Positions 18,628-29,180 of a stretch of DNA of 64,000 nt are shown piece after piece (the stretch's first letter is position 1; every line of letters begins with the position of its first letter). The position numbers and the translations under genes are program-made. Below the pieces are notes generated by a model. The model was not told the origin of the DNA and did not search any database. It saw only the letters and a list, made by a program, of their open reading frames with translations. The DNA lies in NCBI GenBank assembly GCA_039000515.1, contig JBCFYV010000012.1:30183821-30247820 (forward strand). Direction: 5' to 3'. Source of the stretch: Timema cristinae (lineage: Eukaryota; Arthropoda; Insecta; Phasmatodea; Timematidae).

Positions 18628-19250
18628 CAGAAGGACTCAGGAAGAACGATTTTCGAATAGGCATCCATGTCCACCGAAGTCATTCTGAGTCAGATGAGAA
18701 CATCGAAGGTGGGAAAGTCTGATAGCATTCCGCTGAGATAATCTTACTCTGTTATTCCACTACTAACTTAATCTTGAACTACACAAAATGAGTCAAACTT
18801 TTACTCATATCTACATACGTCATCAGTGGATTTAGCAACATTGTCTGAATGATCCCAGTTTTTGAACAAAGTATTCTTCACGGATGAGACATAATTTACC
18901 AGAAATTATTTCTTCAATTGCCGTAACGGCAACTTTTAGGCTGAACAGAACCCCGATGCTACTGTTGCTCGCAACCACCAAGAGAGATTCACTGTGAATT
19001 CATGGGAAGGTTTCATCGGTGATCTTTTGATCGGAGTTTATCTCCTGGCACTACGTTTGACAGGAAACATTTACAGAATCCTTCTGGAAGAAATTGTGTC
19101 TTAGCGGTTACAAGATGGGCCACTTATCGCATGTCAGCAAATGTCGGCGCAACAGGAAGTAGCGCCCACTTTCATTGGCTTCTAACGACTCAGGATGACT
19201 TCGGTGGATGTGGATTCCTGTTTCAAATTTGTTCTACCTGAGTCCCTCTA
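18628..19250 (+). mobile_element. Tc1/mariner-like DNA transposon, internally deleted
   Basis: Terminal inverted repeats of about 65 bp: the left begins CAGAAGGACTCAGGAAGAAC and the complement of the right begins TAGAGGGACTCAGGTAGAAC. Both contain CCACCGAAGTCAT and CTGAGTC. TA dinucleotides at 18626-18627 and 19251-19252 are the target duplications expected of the superfamily. The interior holds a transposase remnant (18874-19184). The N-terminal DNA-binding half is missing, so the copy cannot act alone. Confidence 0.8.
18874..19184 (+). pseudogene. Transposase fragment (DDE core, Tc1/mariner-like, DUF4817-associated type)
   Basis: The single plus frame reads FFTDET, FTRNYFFN, AEQNPDATVARNHQERF, then VNSWEGFIGDLLIGVYLL, ALRLTGNIY and ILLEEI. 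This order matches the catalytic core of a transposase family that is abundant in insects, in which TDE carries the first catalytic aspartate. Three in-frame stops break it. The second aspartate block (HDGAPAHF in relatives) appears only as a scrambled QQEVAPTF. The protein would have cut and pasted the element through its terminal repeats and is certainly inactive here. Confidence 0.8.
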
Positions 19251-19258
19251 TACTCTTG

Positions 19259-19646
19259 AAGGTGGAGTGCTAGTGAGCGTGAGCTTAGGGCAGTATTTTG
19301 AAGTTTTTATAGCATAAACTTTTTTGACCAAACGAAATCAAATATTTCTACTTTAGAAACATAGAGTTAAGTTTTCTGCACATGTTAATCTTGAAAGTTA
19401 TTGAATATCTGTCAAAGGTGTCCTGGAATTTAGTGATAATTTTTTCTCTTTATTTAAATGTTGGTCAACAAATGCCGCTATACTCATGATAGATATTCAA
19501 GAAATGTTGAGATTAGTATGTGTAGAAAACTAAGCTCTATGTTTCTTTATATAGAAGAAATATTTGATTTATTTTGGCCAAAAATTTTATGCTAAGAAAA
19601 TTAAAAAATTAATTCACTAAACTCGCACTCACTAGCACTCCACCTT
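19259..19646. mobile_element. Palindromic MITE with long inverted repeats
   Basis: A 388 bp element whose arms of about 150 bp pair: left AAGGTGGAGTGCTAGTGAG and the complement of the right end AAGGTGGAGTGCTAGTGAG. Inner segments such as AATCAAATATTTCT and AACATAGAG also pair. The flanking tetramers are TGAA (left) and TTAA (right), which could be a mutated TTAA duplication of piggyBac type. There is no coding capacity. It lies 8 bp to the right of the Tc1/mariner-like element. Confidence 0.8.
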
Positions 19647-20940
19647 AAGTTTTGACCCAAACTTTTGAAATAGTCTATTTAGTTTAGTTACGATAGTCAG
19701 TATTGTGTATTAGCGTTTACCATACAAAATAAATTACCTTTCATGTCTACGAAACGTTGACTCGACCAATATTCAATTCTCGAAAATTTACCATATTTTA
19801 GTGCCTTTGTAGTCAGACTTATCTCCAATTGGTAATCCAATATCGAAGTTCAATACAGAGCTATCTCAATATTTATGAAAATTGAATGAGCTGCACTGAC
19901 TACATTAACGGAAGACATTTTTCATAAATATTCATAGTACCAAATATGAGTAGGATATAGATGTAATATCTCTATTAAAAAATGAGAGCTTCACTCAAAC
20001 ATTGTCAAAATTATCTGGTTAATTAAGTTGGACAATTTATTGAGGTTTGGTAAACAATAATCCTCGGTATAAAATCAACAGTAAACATTTGAAGATAATT
20101 TAAAAATACAATCTATAGATTTAATAAAACTATTATATTAGTATGTACATTTGAATTTTTGTGGAGTTTATATTTTTGATTATAATATAACTATAAAACT
20201 TTTTGCCCATTAGATTCCATGTGTTTGTTTCTACGTCTTCAATAAACTCAAAATTGCTCAGCGGATCAATATGGGTCTTCTTCTGTTTTACTCCTCAAGT
20301 TTAAGAATACAGGGTATAGTAAGCTATATGCTATTAAGATATCTTATCAGCTAGAGAAGCAGTCTCGAATGAAACAAAATTTCTGTGTCATTACATTAAT
20401 TTAAGTTTTAACTTTGTAACAATACAAATATATTAATTTTCATTATATACATCTTATTTGTAAATCTCCTTGGCAATCAGGGGTTTGAAACTATCAACAA
20501 ACATAGACCTATTATTATTATAAATCTCTTTGGAAACGAGTGTTTTGGTGAAATATCTTCTGTAATTTTATTAATTCATATTAGAAGTTATAAATTATTA
20601 TAGTGCTTTTATCACAAATTAAAAATACACATAAATAAACGGTCACCTGTCCTTTGATCTTTGTATTATATTCATGCATAGTGCTTAATTAATAATAAAC
20701 AATGCATAACACACAGTGCCCAATTCATAATTAGAAAACAACTATTTATAATGAGGTGTAGTGAATAAAGTTGATTAGTAAATAATATAATTATATATAT
20801 ATGTTTTGTTGTTCACTGCAACAGTTCCTCCAAGTAACGGTGACAGTTTGGTTGTTTTAGATTCCTACATTTATGTATTTTTTTCGGCTAATTTATGGTT
20901 TTGCATTAAAATTAGATTTATTTAGTTTTGTTTCTTTGAT
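19647..20940. other. Intergenic, no recognised gene
   Basis: AT-rich DNA with no frame, inverted repeat or SINE motif that I can support. The phrase AAATCTCTTTGG followed by a GAGT/CAGG purine run recurs near 20465 and 20525. Confidence 0.35.
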
Positions 20941-20949
20941 GGTAAATCA

Positions 20950-21600
20950 AAACAATTTTTACTTTCTCGCTATCTTACAGATAGAAAAATATTGTGATTT
21001 GCAAGAAAATCGAACTCGAGATTTTGATGAATTTTGACGTTTCATGACCCGCCGAACCCAAAAAAGTGGTCTTTGCGTTGATGTATCTCTGTGAGTCTGT
21101 TTAAACATAAAATTAAGAGTAGTTTAATAAAGAGTGAAAAGAGAAAAAAAATCGAATTTTTCAACATAGGCTTTAACGATTTTGAATAAAAGTCGTATCC
21201 AAGCGTTAATTAAGATTATAAATAAACTGGCTGTTTTCATCTGTCCATGAAAATGAATTTTAGGGTACTTTACAGAAGCAGAAACTTCCGTATCTCCTCA
21301 ACTATTTGAGAAATCAAAAATAACTTGTCGATGCAAAATTGTAGTACTATTAAAAATAAAAATCTTTTATTTGACATATATTTTTATAAAACCAACAGTT
21401 ACTGAGTTATTTGCAAATATATTAAAACAATTGTGAACTTTGTTGCAAAGAATACTACTTAAGTTTTAACGCAATAATTCTCCAATGCCATAGAGTAATT
21501 AAATATAAGTAAGTCTCTAAAAGTTTATGTTGTTTTTCCTTAAACCTCTTAGGATTAATGTTTGTACAACAATGATCTATCTCTATTTTAGACTCAATAA
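20950..21600 (-). repeat. Dispersed AT-rich repeat of unknown type, copy 1
   Basis: On the minus strand it is collinear with 40020-40830 and with the split copy 41830-43570. Shared landmarks in order are TTACTCTATGGC, TTGGTTTTATAAAAATATAT, the AGTACCCT segment, and a core GGTCATGAAACGTCAA followed by ATCAAAAT, GAGTTCGAT and CAATCACAATA. No open frame is conserved between copies. Divergence looks high. Confidence 0.7.
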
Positions 21601-21642
21601 TAAATATTTACATTTTGTATTGGTCAAAATTTATAAATTAGC

Positions 21643-21772
21643 GCCTCCACCGTGGTTCGGATTCCACGTTAAACTGTAGGTCCTTCATTTCATCTCACAA
21701 TCATCCTACCATTACACATTAGCGTAAATGCGTATAACCCGAATGGGTAGTAAGACGCGGTGCTAATAATAA
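21643..21772 (+). mobile_element. Short SINE (type 3), copy 3
   Basis: A 130 bp copy beginning GCCTCCACCGTGGTTCGG, five bases short of the other two starts, and ending GGTGCTAATAATAA. An exact 11 bp target-site duplication, TATAAATTAGC, lies at 21632-21642 and 21773-21783. It differs from copies 1 and 2 at only a few positions. Confidence 0.9.
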
Positions 21773-22514
21773 TATAAATTAGCCATTTAATAGCAATTTG
21801 ATTGCATGAAGATTTGCAACACCTAATAAAATGTCGAAAATTTTAATACAAGTGTTGACCCATGTGGACCCAATATTGATATTTTTAACGGTCCAAACTT
21901 ACAAATGAGGACATTAATTCTTTTAAAACAAAATTATAAAATATAAAACCGGGATTCAAACTTTTTTTTTTACTTAAATATAGTGCAATTTATCCTCGGG
22001 TTTGCTAGTATATATTATTTCGTTTCGCATATATTACGAGTTTTGGGTAAATATCACAATTTTAAACACTAGAGCGAGAAAGTCCGTTCAGAGCTCCATA
22101 CAACTTTTTTTATAGTATATTGAAACAATGTGTTCACGTAAGAGAACAATTACTGTTAGCGTACTCACATTTGTATCTTAAATTTAGATATTAGGTTTGT
22201 ATGCACAATTTAAAATTTTGTGGAGTTTTCCATTTTTATATGTAGTATAGACGATAATAATACAAAATAATTAATATTTGGAATATTAGTCTGACTGTTT
22301 GCTATCAGTAAACTCAAAAAGTACGCATTGGTTCGATCTTCTGTTGCACTCTTTATTTTTCAGGGAACCTTGGTAAGCTGTTATCTCATCAACGAGCAAT
22401 GTAGTGTTGAAAAGACCGGGTGTAAATAGTGAAACCATTCATCATGACTGATATGGCGGGTACAGATGATGGCAAGTGATATGAGCAGGTCTGTGGAGAG
22501 GAAGGGAATATAAG

Positions 22515-24061
22515 TAGGGATGTGAAAAAAGTATCGATAATTTACTAATATCAATATTTTTCTATCGATACTAGTTTCTTAGCTCGATACTGTTTTTACA
22601 ATACTTTTACTGATTAGTACTCACACTATGGTATCGGATCAGTATCGAAAGAAACAATTTTTTGAAGTTATACTTCTTTAGGCGCGTTATGAAAAAATGA
22701 TGAGAGTGAAATTTTAAGATGCGCGCGCATCACTGTAACACAAAAGTAACAGGTTGAAGGTAAACCGCTCACTAAGTCTCGAAAAAAAAAAAAAAAAAGC
22801 TACCAACAAAATAGAAATAGAACCTCTGTTAGTCGCGCATGTTGGTACGCTCATAGAGAAATGTATACTATGTTATTCCTCTCTCTATGGTACGTTCGTC
22901 GCCTCTGATCACTGTTTTCATATATATAATATTTATCCACATGTTTCTAGTTTCTACATTCACAACACGTGTTTTAGTTTCATACAAGTGCGAATTATAT
23001 ATGTGCTAATAAATTATATTCAGTAGTGATTTAAATTGAATATTTTGATTAATATTATTTACTATTCGTAAATATTAGTGAAAAAATTGTGCTTATAGAC
23101 TTTTTAAAGTGCTACAATATAATTGAGGTTAACTATTCGTATGTATTATTTATTGATATAAATTAAAATATTATTATTTAACATAATTAATACTAAATAA
23201 TATCATTTATTGTAATTAATTATTTGCATGCAATTAAAAACTATTTTTTAATGATGCCAAAGAAGTATAACTTCTCACGCGCGTACATAAGTACACACAG
23301 CCATTTTTTTTCTATCTTCACTTCCATGCTGTGATTAATTGTTTATTAGGGTGGTCTGTAGAGGAAGAACAAATTACACTATTTCTCAATTATTACTAAT
23401 TTTCTGGTTGACAAGCAAGAAGCAACTATAGCATTCAATATAGTTTAGTTCATCATAATTAACAGCTGTTCTTTCATCTTTATTTATCAATACAGCTTGA
23501 TGCCTGACCGGGCGACGAGGTGAGTCCTTTATCAATGAACACGGTCATCACAAACTAAACAAAAAATATGTTGTAGAGATCAATGAAATCATTCAAACTA
23601 AGGGTGGCCCAATCAAACGAAGCAGGAAAGTATATGTGCGTTGTTTAAGCAGATGAAGCCGGGAGGAACGTCAGTTCTTATTTTGTTTATCAGTAGCTAA
23701 TAATAAATTTGATAGAGTATATAAGCGACGAATGTAGTTTAAAAAATGACACCTCCCAAAAGTGAATTATGGAAGTTTTTTTAAGAAGTTGGATAGTGAA
23801 AAAGTATATTTTAACATTTGTTTTAAAATATTAAAAAACATTGTAACTGTCAGTATTTAAATAAATTTGAAAACACAAATATTATGCAAAAGTTGAAATT
23901 ATTATTACTCGATAAAAAACCTTTTTACAGATTAAAATTTCAATACCGATACTTACAGCTATCGATACTTTTCTTTCTGTACTAGTACGTTATCAATATT
24001 TTTCTTTCTATACTTCTAATGAGTGCAGTATTGATACTTTTATCTCGATACCACACCCGTA
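22515..24061. mobile_element. Non-autonomous hAT-like element, about 1.5 kb
   Basis: The left end is TAGGGATGTG and the complement of the right end is TACGGGTGTG. Both are followed by clusters of TATCGATA and AGTATCGA motifs, the subterminal repeat style of hAT elements. The flanking octamers AATATAAG and GATAGGAG match at five of eight positions, compatible with a decayed 8 bp duplication. A second inner inverted pair, GAAGTTATACTTC at 22666 and its complement near 23264, each next to GCGCG, is also present. No transposase is seen inside. Confidence 0.55.
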
Positions 24062-24884
24062 GATAGGAGTGAGTCAGTGTTTATTCGTGAATCCTTGCAC
24101 GCACATAAAGCTCTGCTCTAAAATAATTCTTATTTTTTTTCTATCATTTGAAGTTGTCGAATATGTTGATGTATTGTTTAATGCGAGTAAAGCCGTGGGA
24201 AAATGCTAGTTTATCAAGTTTGGAAAAAAATATCCACTAAACCATTTCAGATCTCTGGCTTTGGACAGATATTTGGAGAGACATGATTATAAAATCTGCT
24301 TTTCAGGTTTCAGAAGCACACAAAACGTCAAGATTCGTCATAATCTTGAGTCCAAAACTTTTTATCACTGCTTCCAATCATTTATTTAGATGTGAAAAAG
24401 TAAAATACACATAAGTAAACGGTTTCCTGTTTTATAGTTTAAATGTTTGTTTCTTAGTTTCCACATTAGCAGCTAAAAAGTGTTTTATCAGGCAAATATT
24501 AACACACAGGTAATATATTACATATTTGCATCATTTTATCTTGAGTTTACATATCTATAAAAAGGTTTATACTTAAAGCTTAGTGCTTAGCTAGAAATAA
24601 ACACTGTATTGCGTACAGTTTACAATTCATAGTTAAAACATAAGGGCTTATAATTAAATGTGTACATTGCTGAAGTGAATTTAAAAAGTAATCATTGCGT
24701 CAAGATGGAACTTTCTTTTTCACTGTTAAAGTTTTCCTGGAACCAGTTAAATTACCTAACATTACATTATCTTATCAGCGAGCAAAGCACTGTCTAATAC
24801 AACCGGGTGTAAACAGTAAACATACATGTCGGTTGAATGGAACTTGATTCGACCATTACATTGAGAGAGGAGGAAAGCTAGGAA

Positions 24885-24897
24885 GGGGGGGGGGGGG
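24885..24897. repeat. Poly-G run
   Basis: Thirteen consecutive G residues, next to a SINE. Confidence 0.95.
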
Positions 24898-24924
24898 AGT
24901 AGTGGTTAGGATTTCATTTTATTT

Positions 24925-25165
24925 TTCAGCATCACATCTTACTACTCATTCTGGATATACACTTATATATTTGTAACGCAAATGGGTTAGGGATGAGTAT
25001 GGTATAATTTAGAGTTAGTGTAACTGCATTTGCGTGAAAGATGATGAAATTTTTTAAAGAAAAATCACCCTCAGTACACTCGACAGGGATCTAACCACGA
25101 TATCCCCGTTATTGGCAGACTAGTATATTGTAAGAGTAGCGCCTTAGACCATGCAGTCACCAAAA
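24925..25165 (-). mobile_element. tRNA-derived SINE (type 2)
   Basis: On the minus strand the head reads ATGGTCTAAGGCGCTACTCT and contains GTCTGCCAATAACGGGGATA, a box B relic and CTGAGGGTGATTTTTCTTT. The CGCAAATGCAGTTACAC body and the complement of CATCTTACTACTCATTCTGG as tail follow. The order of parts matches the copy at 49090. Confidence 0.8.
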
Positions 25166-25429
25166 TGGTTTAGTTAATTATTATTCTTTTGACAATTTAA
25201 TGAATGTGAAAACTAAATGCATCTACAACCATACTTAAGAGAGAAACTATCTGTAAAAGGGGAAAATGTCATTAATTTTGCTTCACAGGAAAACACGTTT
25301 GAATATTTAAAATTTCATGAATTCTTTACTCTTTAGCTTGAACTTAGTGGGTTAGGTTTACTCTGTTCAGCATATTTTTATTTTGTTTCAAAGGGAATTC
25401 AAAGACTGTACAAATTGAGATTTTTTAAT

Positions 25430-26740
25430 GCATGCTTGATGAGTACCAAGAATTTATTGTAAAAGAGATTAAGTACACCCCTTTTATATCTCTCATACTG
25501 GACAAAATATTTGACGTATTCGCACAAACTCAAACAGTCTTGGGTTTTTGGTATGAATTAAATGGCCCGTACGCAAACGATTTTAGGGCTTTTCGAAACC
25601 CAAACAAAATAGATGATGGTTTTTCACACTGTATTTTGCAGCAACCTGATCTGATTTTATAAAAAGATTCAGATAAACTTATCGCACCAACATACGATGA
25701 TGCTTCAGCTATGCGTTGATGTGATGGAGGTGTAAATGTTAAAATCAAAGAAAAATATAAAAATGCCAATTATATTTATATTTGCGCTCACTAATTAAAT
25801 ACATTTCTCGAACAAGCTGATTTTAATATAATGAATTTGAGAATATTCCTGCAAATTTAAATAGAATTTTCATTTTTTTTCATTCTCCAGACCAGCGATT
25901 GGCTTTAGAGCATTTATGCAATATAAAATATCTTAACCCTCACAAACTAGATTGAATTTTCTATCCCAGAAAATATAAACAGTTTTCACTTATATAGACA
26001 ATATTCTGGAATGCTTCGAAAATATATTGTGGCGTTCCAAAAATATGTAACAGAGGACTTTGCAAACTGATCCAGTGAGAGTTTATGCTGCTATTGACAA
26101 CTTCAAAAAAGTTATCGAAATTATAAATAGTCTACTCCCTGCGTTCGGCGGACAGAAGGAAATAATTGATATGCTTACATGAGGTCCTACTTCTAGAAAA
26201 CAACGATTATTTAATTTTAATTTATTGGCAAAGTAAGTTTGTGATATAGCTGTGTTTGAGTAACATACCATATATGTATTCAAAAACCATCCATGTGGAT
26301 TAAAGATATTTCAGTTCAAACGCCTCAATGAACATAACAAAAATTGTCCTCCAATTGTTGAAATTAACCAATTTTGTAGTGCATTTCAAATGATTGATAA
26401 AATTATTTTATTAAAGAGCTTTAAGTTTTTTATTCGAGGTCAGAAATAACAGAAGAACATATCGCTTGCCGCTTGAAAACATTAAATTTGATAAATTACT
26501 TAGTATTAGACGGTAAATTTAAAGAAATTGCAAAAGCGTTCAAAAAAATCTTTTAACTATTCCTATGACTACTTCAGAAACTGAATGGTGTTTTTCAACT
26601 CTGAACTTAATAAAATCCTACTTAAGAAACCCCAAGAGTGAAGACAGTATAAATCATTCGTCCATATTGTCTATAGAATAGTCAATGATTCGTAAGATAC
26701 CAGACTTTAGCGGACAATTAATAAAAAAAAATCATTTCAG
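25430..26740 (+). pseudogene. hAT-superfamily transposase pseudogene (DUF4371/ZMYM1-like)
   Basis: Broken plus-strand frames follow the family order: LDEYQEFIVKEIKYTPFISL and DKIFDVFAQTQT (DUF4371 region, 25432-25550), YDDASAMR and CDGGVNVKIKEKYKNANYIY with a following LNTFLEQADF (about 25690-25840), and the hAT dimerisation tail TIPMTTSETEWCFSTLNLIK (about 26560-26620), then a DFSGQLIKK-like end. At least four frameshifts and several stops are present. Relatives are about 600-750 residues, so most of the length is represented. The intact enzyme would be a nuclear DDE transposase. I could not define terminal inverted repeats. Confidence 0.82.
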
Positions 26741-26840
26741 ATAAAAATTTAATATTAGATTTTTCTTTCTAACAAAAAACTTACGGATACACTAATTCTT
26801 GAAAGATATTGTATATAGTGTCAAGGTAGTGTTAAGAACA

Positions 26841-26892
26841 TTTTTTTTTTTTTTTTTTGTTTACTGGTGTGTGTGTGTGTGTGTGTGTGTGT
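26841..26892. repeat. Poly-T followed by TG microsatellite
   Basis: Eighteen T residues and then (TG)13. They lie between the hAT pseudogene and the next, opposite-strand pseudogene. Confidence 0.95.
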
Positions 26893-27079
26893 CACGATGG
26901 GTAGTCTTTGACTTTGAACAAAGTGAGTTGTTATACTTTAATATTATTATGCTTTTCATATTTTATAAAATGTAGTTTGTAAATTAAATACAGGATGGTT
27001 TAAGGTTGGATAATGAAAGCTGTTGTTCACCTAATTTGACAATTTTTAAGTGAGAGCCCACCCTTAAAGCTTACTCTCG

Positions 27080-28560
27080 AGCCGTCACTAGTGACCACAC
27101 TTCTGTACGGAGAATTTTTCATACTTGTTCATAAGTGGGTTCATAAATAATGGACGCAATGATTTTTACAAGTCCATTAACAGTGTTGCATCCCAGAATT
27201 CTTCAAATCGCTTGGAGTTTCGGTGGCATTTAACTATAACACTTAGTTAATCTTTTGCTGTTTGAATCTTCTCTAAACATTTAATTGGAAAAGGTTCCTA
27301 TCACACTGGCAATAACTATTGCCTCTAACAGGAAAGACATGGAGTAATCCTAGGACCTTTTAAATCCACGAACAAAAGGCCAGTACAGTTGAGTTTTTGG
27401 TCTGTCCCTACACATTGTCAGAAAACAGAATAATGTTATTATTCGTAAACGTTTTCATTAGCTCCTGAAGGGAATGTCTTACAAACAAACAATTGAATGA
27501 GGGTTTTTGCTTATTTAATTTCTTAAAAAGCAATAAATAAAGCTAGTGTCATTATTATGGATATGAACGTTCATACTAAGTGGTAACCTTTTGTAAAACT
27601 GTGATGTGACATTAATTTTATCTAGGGGTGAGCTTTGAGCATAGTCAAATTTTAAAACATGGAAAATGACTTTTCTGATTTGCACTGCTGAACTATTTTT
27701 TCATCATCTCTTGATACGCATTCACCTTTCTTTGTGCAACACAAACTAATTATTACAGGAATCTTGAGGATTTTCTTTCATTTTTGGTCACACTTAGTGC
27801 AGCAATAACAAATGTCAAAACAATTATTGTTTACGGATTGCTTACATGATTATCGATAGATGTATGTTTTGTAGCTAATATCAAGATCATGGTAATTTTT
27901 ATCCCTTAAAATGTTTTAAATGTGTTGAGCAATGTTTTTATCTTCTAACTGGGATCATCAAAATAATTTAGCTTGGATTGTGATTGACAATAATGAGAAG
28001 TCTTGTGAGGAATACTATGTAAGTACTTCTTGATTAAGACCCATCATTTGCTTTTGATATTCCTATGACGATTGATGTGTGTGCCAATATTTTCTGTCAT
28101 AGGTAGCCCCTTCAACATTGTTGATTGAACAGTTTCTAGCCCAGTTCATAGCCTCTTGACAGATATTTGTAGAATTTTCACAATGCAACTACGGCAAATA
28201 TCAACTTTCTACCATAACTGAGAGACATAGATTATTTTAAAAAATGTTACCCTTTCTTTGAAGAGTCAACTAACACTTGTTTTGAATCTTGGATCTTGCA
28301 TCTGCATAGAACTCACAAGCAAAGTGTCCTGCTATGATTAATTACCATTAGCCCAAAATATCTTATGAAAATATTCATGGCGATTTGCAGAAATTGAATT
28401 GCAGCAGTTACACGGACAGCACTTTCAAACCAAAACAAATATTTTCCTTGGTTTCTGTACACCCGCACGTCATTCATATGGCTTGCCACTATTTATCTTT
28501 TTTATTCAGTTTATTATCTTTCACGATAACATCACTGGTATTTTCACCTATATTGTCAAA
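27080..28560 (-). pseudogene. DDE-like transposon protein pseudogene (DNxxGQxKN family)
   Basis: On the minus strand, frames broken by shifts and stops reproduce in order a protein family repeated across arthropod genomes. An NSGKPYE-like start is near 28480, a basic CCNSISANRHEYFHKIF segment near 28390, and HSIPHKTSHYCQSQ near 28010. Then come a CYCCTKCDQK cysteine motif near 27800, YAQSSPLDKINVTSQFYKRL near 27610, NNIILFSDNV then GQTKN near 27410, and VFPVRGNSYCQCDRN near 27310. In relatives the last blocks read DNCxGQNKN and GHSYLPCDR. A stop codon replaces the residue before GQTKN. I infer a transposase role from the repetitive occurrence and acidic motifs; it is not shown here. Confidence 0.75.
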
Positions 28561-28954
28561 ATTATCAACACACTTCCTATTGCACTAAAGATACACAATG
28601 TGAGCTTATAAACAATGTAGGGCTACTGAACAAGATGCATCAAACCATATCTATAAAAAGGGATCATAGCTTGAAACAATAAAATTTAGTTTACTGCGAT
28701 ATATTAATAAAATAAGAAGTTAATATGTCTACGCAATGTGGAGGTAGAACTGAAGTATTTAAAAATGTAATTTTGTGAAAAAGGACCTATGAGCTTATGT
28801 TCGATTTTTCCGGAGAGCTCCCTCCTCCCACTTGGCTATTCAATCCATTATTATATGCGCATTCGTACAGTTTTCTTTGTACAATTGGAAGAATAAAGAC
28901 CTCACAATACAAGGTGGCTGGATGCCTTATCTGATAACTCATTATTATCTTTAT

Positions 28955-29180
28955 TTATTTTTAGCACCATCTACTTCCTGGTCAGGTTATACGCATGAGG
29001 TCTTTAATTGATATTTCATGTTAAGTATCAGACTATTTCCACGAGTCCATCACAGATTCTGTCTTAATATATGGTTTAAGTATAACCCTGGACACAGGAA
29101 GACTTATGGATGGCTCCGTGGTAGAGCATTACCCTACTAAGCGAAAGGTCCTAGGTTCGACTAACATGTCCATGTGCCAT
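28955..29180. mobile_element. SINE tail relic and tRNA-like head
   Basis: At 28960-29000 the complement of the shared SINE tail is seen (TTTTTAGCACCATCTACTTC, then GGTTATACGCA). At 29104-29175 a plus-strand tRNA-like stretch GGCTCCGTGGTAGAGCATTA and box B GGTCCTAGGTTCGACTA occurs. The acceptor stem does not pair, so it is a SINE relic and not a tRNA gene. Confidence 0.5.

Noticed and set aside
28385..28611. Two overlapping plus-strand frames
   Set aside because: They are antisense shadows of the minus-strand transposon protein pseudogene.
29104..29175. Functional tRNA gene
   Set aside because: Box-like sequences are present, but the acceptor and anticodon stems do not pair; it is a SINE relic.
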